Source of the DNA: Bacillota bacterium
Lineage (GTDB): Bacteria > Bacillota > Clostridia > Christensenellales > Aristaeellaceae
Direction: 5' to 3'
Assembly: GCA_023404345.1 (NCBI GenBank)
Contig: JAEYCB010000003.1
Location: 65,419 to 129,418, forward strand
DNA length: 64,000 nt
Position numbers and translations under genes: made by a program. Shown here piece by piece: positions 59,557-64,000 of the stretch. Numbering within the stretch: position 1 is the stretch's first letter; every line of letters starts with the position of its first letter. Below the pieces are notes generated by a model. It was not told where the DNA came from and made no database searches. It worked only from the letters and a program-made list of their open reading frames with translations.

Positions 59557-60546
59557 ATGGTCGATTATTCTCAGCTTGAGGTATTTGTATTAACCTATAA
59601 CCGTGCAGACAAGTTGGGAAAAATGCTAGATAGTCTGGGCTGCCAGACGGCGCAGGGCTTTCGAATTACGGTGCTGGATAATGCAAGCACGGATGACACG
59701 TCTATGGTTGTAAACGGTATGCAGGCCAAATATCCTGATCGAAATATCAACATTATCACTCACAGCAAGAACCTGGGTAATTTAGGCAATTTCCGATTTT
59801 CGCAGGAAAAGGCTTCATTAAAGTATACTGCCATATTCCATGATGATGACGTAATACATCCAGAGTATCTGGAAAGAGCAATGAACCTTTTTGCCCAACA
59901 TCAAGATGCTATATTCTGCTCGGGGTCGATTCAGCCAGTCTTCATGCCAGAAAACTATAATTGGCCTCTTATGCATACACAGTATTATATTTTTCCCAAG
60001 GGGACTGGCGCATATATGCAGCTAATGATTTCTCGTTCCTCTTTTCAGACTGCCATTTATCGAACAGATATCTATAAAACGCTACAGTATCGTGAGGATC
60101 TTTATGGGAAACTGCACGACATTATTTTTTTGTTGGAATTGCAGCAGTATGGAGACATCATCCACGTTGCAGATCTATGTGCGCGGGTAGGGATCGGTGT
60201 CATACAGGACAGTAACAATCTCAAGAATGGACCTTTTCCCAATGAGATTCTTGAAATGGTCTGCCGAATTGATGAACTGACAAAAGGACAGAAATACGCC
60301 AAACCTGTGCTATGGAATTTTGCTTATTTTCTCTATGAATGGTCATGCCTTTCACGCTTTCTTACTTGGAAACAGTTTACGGACAAATTACAGGCAAAAG
60401 GCGTATTCTCCGAGTGTGATATTGTGAATTTCTCACTCAAGCCCGTAATAGACAGAATCAATGGAGAAATGCTCTCTTGGGCGGAAACACTTAAAGCGGC
60501 TTGCGGAAAACAATTCTCTGGCAGACGAAGCGGCTTGGTACAATAA
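59557..60546 (+). CDS. Glycosyltransferase family 2
   Basis: A 329-residue GT2 with LEVFVLTYNRADKLGKMLDS at the start, VLDNASTDDTS, and the metal-binding DDD motif in FHDDDVIHPEYLE. The C-terminal half is all-alpha and lacks membrane segments. It is AT-rich like the rest of the 50-60 kb block. AAAGGAAG lies 10 bases before the ATG. It may transfer the dideoxy/branched sugar made by the genes just upstream, but the donor is not shown. Confidence 0.85.
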   Translation: MVDYSQLEVFVLTYNRADKLGKMLDSLGCQTAQGFRITVLDNASTDDTSMVVNGMQAKYPDRNINIITHSKNLGNLGNFRFSQEKASLKYTAIFHDDDVIHPEYLERAMNLFAQHQDAIFCSGSIQPVFMPENYNWPLMHTQYYIFPKGTGAYMQLMISRSSFQTAIYRTDIYKTLQYREDLYGKLHDIIFLLELQQYGDIIHVADLCARVGIGVIQDSNNLKNGPFPNEILEMVCRIDELTKGQKYAKPVLWNFAYFLYEWSCLSRFLTWKQFTDKLQAKGVFSECDIVNFSLKPVIDRINGEMLSWAETLKAACGKQFSGRRSGLVQ

Positions 60547-60811
60547 TAGAATAAAGAAGAATAGGTTCTTTTATCCTATTATTGGATTGACATTACTGCT
60601 CATAAACTCTTTTAGCCTCAATAATAAGGGAGTTATGCGCGTAAATCTGTATTAGATGGAGTAGTCATCGATAATAGTTTTCAGATTATTGCTTGATTAC
60701 TGTTTGGAAGGTTTTCATTTCAAAAATGGTTTAAATTATTTTATCCAGTATCATGAAAAAGCCGTTTGGCGAACACCTCAGAGCCGTTGCATAAGGAAAA
60801 GTGCTGTACTG

Positions 60812-61375
60812 ATGAAAAAGATCGAAACAAGTCTCCCCGGCGTATGGATCATCGAGCCACAGGTCTTTGGCGATCTTCGCGGTTATTTCATGGAAACCTA
60901 CTCTACCGCTACCTTTGCAGCCATGGGCATCGACACGATATTCGTGCAGGACAATCAGTCCTTTACGGCGCAAAAGGGCACACTTCGCGGCATCCACTTC
61001 CAGAACGCACCTATGGCGCAGGCCAAGCTGGTACGCGTCGCGCGGGGTGCGGTGATGGATGTGGCTGTCGACCTGCGAAAGGGAAGCCCGACCTACCTGA
61101 AGTGGCAGTCGGTAGAGCTGAGCGCTGAAAACAAGCGTATGCTCTATATTCCACGTGGCTTCGGGCATGGCTTCAAGACCCTGACGTATAATGTGGAGTT
61201 CTGCTATAAGGTGGACAACCTTTACAGCAAGGAGCATGATCGCGGTATTCGTTTTAACGATCCCGACATCGGCGTGGATTGGGGTGACGTCATGGAGACC
61301 TTGCTCTCCCAGAAGGATATGACCTCGTCTCTACTCTCTGACAGCGACTGCAATTTTGTGTATGGAGAAATATAA
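60812..61375 (+). CDS. rfbC: dTDP-4-dehydrorhamnose 3,5-epimerase
   Basis: A 187-residue cupin-fold epimerase. Typical motifs are GVWIIEPQVFGDLRGYFMET, FVQDNQSFTAQKGTLRGIHF (the catalytic His in GIHF), VDLRKGSPTY and YIPRGFGHGF. It converts dTDP-4-keto-6-deoxyglucose to the L-lyxo form. The ribosome site is poor (AAGGA 14 bases ahead). Upstream from 60547 lies an AT-rich gap of about 265 bases with no gene, which separates this host-like gene from the AT-rich block. Confidence 0.95.
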   Translation: MKKIETSLPGVWIIEPQVFGDLRGYFMETYSTATFAAMGIDTIFVQDNQSFTAQKGTLRGIHFQNAPMAQAKLVRVARGAVMDVAVDLRKGSPTYLKWQSVELSAENKRMLYIPRGFGHGFKTLTYNVEFCYKVDNLYSKEHDRGIRFNDPDIGVDWGDVMETLLSQKDMTSSLLSDSDCNFVYGEI

Positions 61376-61394
61376 TGCGGGGTAGCTCAGGCAA

Positions 61395-62327
61395 ATGAAA
61401 ATATTTGTTACAGGCGTCTGTGGCCAGCTGGGCCATGATGTGATGAATGAACTGGCACGGCGTGGGCACGAGGGGATCGGCAGCGACCTTGTGCCCACAT
61501 ACAGCGGCGCTCAGGACGGAAGCGCTGTATGTACCATGCCCTATGAGCGGCTAGACATCACGGATGCGGCGACCGTGTGGGAAAGCCTCCTGCGCGCGCA
61601 GCCCGACGTGATAATCCACTGCGCGGCATGGACGGCGGTAGATACGGCCGAGGAGCCGGAGAATCAGGCTAAGGTACATGCCATCAACGCGAGCGGTACG
61701 CGGCACATCGCGCAGGCATGTCGGGAGTTGGGTTGCAAGCTAATGTACATCAGCACGGACTATGTGTTTGACGGTCAGGGTGAAGCGCCGTGGCAACCGG
61801 ACTGCGAGGACTATGCGCCGCTGAACGTGTACGGCCAGACCAAGCTGGAGGGCGAGCAGGCGGCGCGCGAGCTGGTGGAGAAGTTCTTCATCGTGCGCAT
61901 CGCATGGGTATTTGGACTAAGCGGAAATAACTTCATCAAAACCATGCTGCGCCTTGGGCAGACGCATTCCACTTTGCGCGTGGTCAATGACCAGATCGGC
62001 ACGCCGACCTATACGCTGGACCTGGCGCGGCTGCTGGTGGACATGATCGAGACGGACAGGTACGGAACCTATCACGTCACCAACGAGGGCGGCTACATCA
62101 GCTGGTATGACTTTGCCTGCGAAATCTTCCGCCAAGCGGAGATGCCTGTGACCGTACAACCCGTAACGACGGCGGAGTATGGCCTATCGAAAGCAGCCCG
62201 CCCTTTTAACAGCCGTCTAGATAAATCCAAGCTTGTGGAGAGCGGCTTTGTCCCCCTGCCCCACTGGCGTGACGCGCTGGGAAGGTATCTGAAAGAATGC
62301 AAAAAATCCAGTGAATCGCCATTTTAA
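61395..62327 (+). CDS. rfbD: dTDP-4-dehydrorhamnose reductase
   Basis: A 310-residue SDR enzyme that makes dTDP-L-rhamnose. Motifs are VTGVCGQLGHDVMN (NADPH), AAWTAVDTAEEP, STDYVFDG, the catalytic NVYGQTK and the DQIGTPTYTLDLA substrate region. It follows rfbC by 19 bases and closes the cluster. rfbA and rfbB, needed to supply its precursor, are not in the window. A terminator lies 24 bases after the stop. Confidence 0.95.
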   Translation: MKIFVTGVCGQLGHDVMNELARRGHEGIGSDLVPTYSGAQDGSAVCTMPYERLDITDAATVWESLLRAQPDVIIHCAAWTAVDTAEEPENQAKVHAINASGTRHIAQACRELGCKLMYISTDYVFDGQGEAPWQPDCEDYAPLNVYGQTKLEGEQAARELVEKFFIVRIAWVFGLSGNNFIKTMLRLGQTHSTLRVVNDQIGTPTYTLDLARLLVDMIETDRYGTYHVTNEGGYISWYDFACEIFRQAEMPVTVQPVTTAEYGLSKAARPFNSRLDKSKLVESGFVPLPHWRDALGRYLKECKKSSESPF

Positions 62328-62350
62328 TAACATTCTGATCTTTCCAAAAA

Positions 62351-62388
62351 CCTTCAATGCGGTGCAACTTAAAGTACCGCATTGGAGG
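62351..62388 (+). terminator. Terminator of the polysaccharide cluster
   Basis: A 13-bp stem (62351-62363 with 62376-62388, one mismatch/G-U) is followed by a T-rich CTGATTCTTTTAT. Confidence 0.75.
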
Positions 62389-62413
62389 CTGATTCTTTTA
62401 TACAACAGTATTG

Positions 62414-63744
62414 GGTCATGTCAAGAATTTTTCGCACTTTAGTTCGCAGATTCTGTCGTAAATGAAGTCAGCCATCAATAGAGGCATCCTCAACGGCCAC
62501 CTCCAAATGCTTCATGTTCATGTACTTCTTGTTGCCCCACTGGGTGCCGGCTACATGACGCAACCGGGCACAGACCAACATCAGAGCAGAGTTGCCGTCC
62601 GTAAAGCTGCCCACCACACGGGTGCGGCGGCGGATCTCCGGTTCATCCTCTCAATTACATTGTTGGTTCGGATGCGGGTCCAGGGAAAAATCGCAGTAGG
62701 TTAGTGTTTCTTCAATGCCATCTTCTACCTTCTTGGCAGCTTCAGCTTTATAGAACTCAGTTCTTCCACCACGGCTTTGGCCTTTTCGCGGGCAGCTTTC
62801 TTGCTCTCTTGGGCGTGAATCGCCTTAAGCATCTTGGCTACCAGTTTCACCTTAGAGCGAGGCGTGGCAGAGAACACATTGCGGTAGAAGTGAACTGTAC
62901 ACCGCTGGTATTTTGCCTCAGGTAACACTTCGCCAACAGCTTCCAGCATGCCCAGGCACTTCTCACCGACAATGAGTTTTACACCATCCAGTCCACGACT
63001 ACGCAGCCATTGAAAGAAACTAATCCAGCTAGCTTTGTCCTCCTTCATGCCCTCGGCAGCACCAAGAACCTCACGGCATCTGTCTTCATTGACCGCCATT
63101 GCCACCAGAATAACCACATTTTCAAACTCTCCGCCCCAGTTACGGCGCAGATAGCTCCCATCCACAAGATATACGGATACCGCCCACCTTGCAAAGGACG
63201 GTTCCGCCAATCCTCAATGTGGACATACACTTTCTTGTTCAGCTCACTGATGGTGGAGGGGGAAACCTTGCTGCCCCACAGTGCCTCGGTAATGTCCTCC
63301 ACACGCCGGACGGATACGCCAGCCAGGTACATCTCAATGAGAGCCTCTTCCACGTTGATCTCTCGGCGCCGGTACCGCTCAATGATAGCGTTCTCAAAAG
63401 AAATTCCCTTGAGCTTAGGCACCTTGAGGGTGACATCTCCAGAGGTGCTTGTGAGGTTACGGCTGTAATGACCGCTGCGATAGCCCTGGCGCTGCTTGTT
63501 GCGCTCGTACCGGGCAGCCTGGGTTAGTTTCTCCGCCTCGGCCTCCAGCAGCTCGTTGAGGATTTCCTCCACGCTGCCTCGTACCAACTCTTTGATTTGA
63601 CCCTTGATTACTTCCTCGTTAAGCTGTACAATCTTCTCGGACATGGTTTGCTGTCTCCTTTCGAATGGTGTGTTGCGACTTCATTCTATCAGAGATCTGC
63701 AAACCATGTCTCTTTTATTTTTGCGAAACTTATTCTACCTGACC
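62414..63744 (-). mobile_element. IS256-family insertion sequence, 1331 bp
   Basis: The element is bounded by imperfect inverted ends that both begin GGTCA (left GGTCATGTCAAGAATTTTTC, right on the minus strand GGTCAGGTAGAATAAGTTTC) and flanked by an 8-bp direct duplication. The single transposase gene on the minus strand fills most of it. It lies just after the terminator of the polysaccharide cluster, so it does not interrupt a visible gene. Confidence 0.85.
62468..63644 (-). pseudogene. IS256-family transposase, multiply frameshifted
   Basis: The N-terminal part (63644 to about 63172) starts MSEKIVQLNEEVIKGQIKEL and includes GYRSGHYSRNLTSTSGDVTL. The frame then shifts by one near 63172 into LVDGSYLRRNWGGE (first catalytic Asp). 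The next break near 62743 leads to KVEDGIEETLTYCDF, another near 62690 gives TRIRTNNVIERMN (catalytic Glu), and one more near 62660 gives EIRRRTRVVGSFTDG through the stop at 62470-62468. At least four shifts rule out programmed frameshifting. The middle part keeps VGEKCLGMLEAVGEVLPEAK with the second catalytic region. Confidence 0.85.
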
Positions 63745-63780
63745 CAGTATTGCCTGCCGAAAGAAGATTCTCACCTAAAA

Positions 63781-63966
63781 AGGTACTGTCAAGAGTTATG
63801 CGCAAAATCGGTTTGCAGACTCCGGCTGAATGAGGTCAGCCAGCAATAGAGACGTCTTCCAGAGCCGCCTCCAAGGTACTGTCAAGAGTTATGCGCAAAA
63901 TCGGTTTGCAGACTCCGGCTGAATGAGGTCAGCCAGCAATAGAGACGTCTTCCAGAGCCGCCTCCA
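63781..63966. repeat. 93-bp tandem direct duplication at the end of a second IS256-type element
   Basis: The segment 63781-63873 is repeated without change at 63874-63966. Each copy begins with the element terminus (AGGTACTGTCAAGAG) and ends inside the transposase 3' end. Confidence 0.9.
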
Positions 63967-64000
63967 AGTGCTTCATGTTCATGTACTTCTTGTTGCCCCA
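63782..64000 (-). mobile_element. End of a second IS256-family element, cut by the window edge
   Basis: After the second repeat copy, 63929-64000 on the minus strand encodes the C-terminal end of an IS256-family transposase (KHLEAALEDVSIAG then stop), close to the end of the first element (KHLEVAVEDASIDG). The terminus GGTACTGTCAAGAG is similar to GGTCATGTCAAGAA of the first element. The rest lies outside the window. Confidence 0.8.

Larger units (their letters stand above)
62406..63752. repeat. 8-bp target-site duplication flanking the IS256-type element
   Basis: CAGTATTG occurs at 62406-62413 and again at 63745-63752, directly outside the two ends of the element. An 8-bp duplication is the normal length for IS256-family insertion. 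Confidence 0.8.

Noticed and set aside
62725..63644. Possible programmed frameshift in the IS256-type transposase
   Set aside because: IS256 elements use a single frame, and at least four separate shifts are needed here, so it is decay or sequence error.

Overview
The window looks like a chromosomal segment of a GC-rich Gram-positive anaerobe of the class Clostridia, probably a gut organism. This rests on gene content: a cdaA-ybbR pair, a Noc-like ParB gene beside rsmG, a SpoVT/AbrB-type fragment, YesM/YesN two-component regulation of a carbohydrate ABC importer that has no ATPase of its own, a DUF1538 plus PII-like pair, and AGGAGG-type ribosome binding sites almost everywhere. I found no rRNA, tRNA or CRISPR array.

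Layout. 0-9 kb is mostly on the minus strand: a PadR/DUF2812 pair, an exported-polysaccharide pair (processive GT2 plus CE4 deacetylase), a cytosolic vWA protein (plus strand), a Noc-like protein, and rsmG-ydcF-radC. 9-15.5 kb is a plus-strand housekeeping run: cdaA, ybbR, a proline-rich membrane protein, a MinD-like ATPase, an RsmF-like RNA methyltransferase and an aldo/keto reductase. 15.6-24.6 kb returns to the minus strand: an acyl-CoA synthetase fused to a GNAT acetyltransferase with its XRE-cupin regulator, a DUF368-DUF1538-PII operon, an AraC regulator, and a secreted flavinylated reductase of the urocanate/fumarate type. 24.9-27.7 kb is a promoter-led operon of two esterase-like hydrolases and an ATP-grasp ligase. 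27.9-29.98 kb is a graveyard holding an AbrB-domain fragment and a decayed dinJ-yafQ toxin-antitoxin locus.

29.98-42.9 kb is an inducible catabolic island. A LacI repressor faces a single-copy bicupin gene and a fused double-copy bicupin gene, followed by a TIM-barrel isomerase/epimerase and a MATE exporter, then yesN/yesM and a CUT1 sugar importer. Two nearly identical LacI-type operators sit in the lacI and cupin promoters. I consider the bicupin set the best candidate for an undescribed enzyme system here. After a 1.9-kb leader with an IS481-like relic, 44.9-62.3 kb is a surface-polysaccharide cluster. It holds an initiating sugar transferase, glycosyltransferases, a Wzm/Wzt exporter with an unusual extracytoplasmic domain on Wzm, rfbF-rfbG-rfbH for a CDP-3,6-dideoxy-4-ketohexose, a split transketolase and a reductase that probably build a two-carbon-branched sugar, and rfbC/rfbD for dTDP-rhamnose. 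The middle of the cluster is visibly more AT-rich than its ends, which suggests mosaic assembly by transfer.

62.4-64 kb holds an IS256-family element with an 8-bp target duplication and a multiply frameshifted transposase, followed by the end of a second IS256-type element whose terminus is duplicated in tandem. That second element runs off the right edge of the window.
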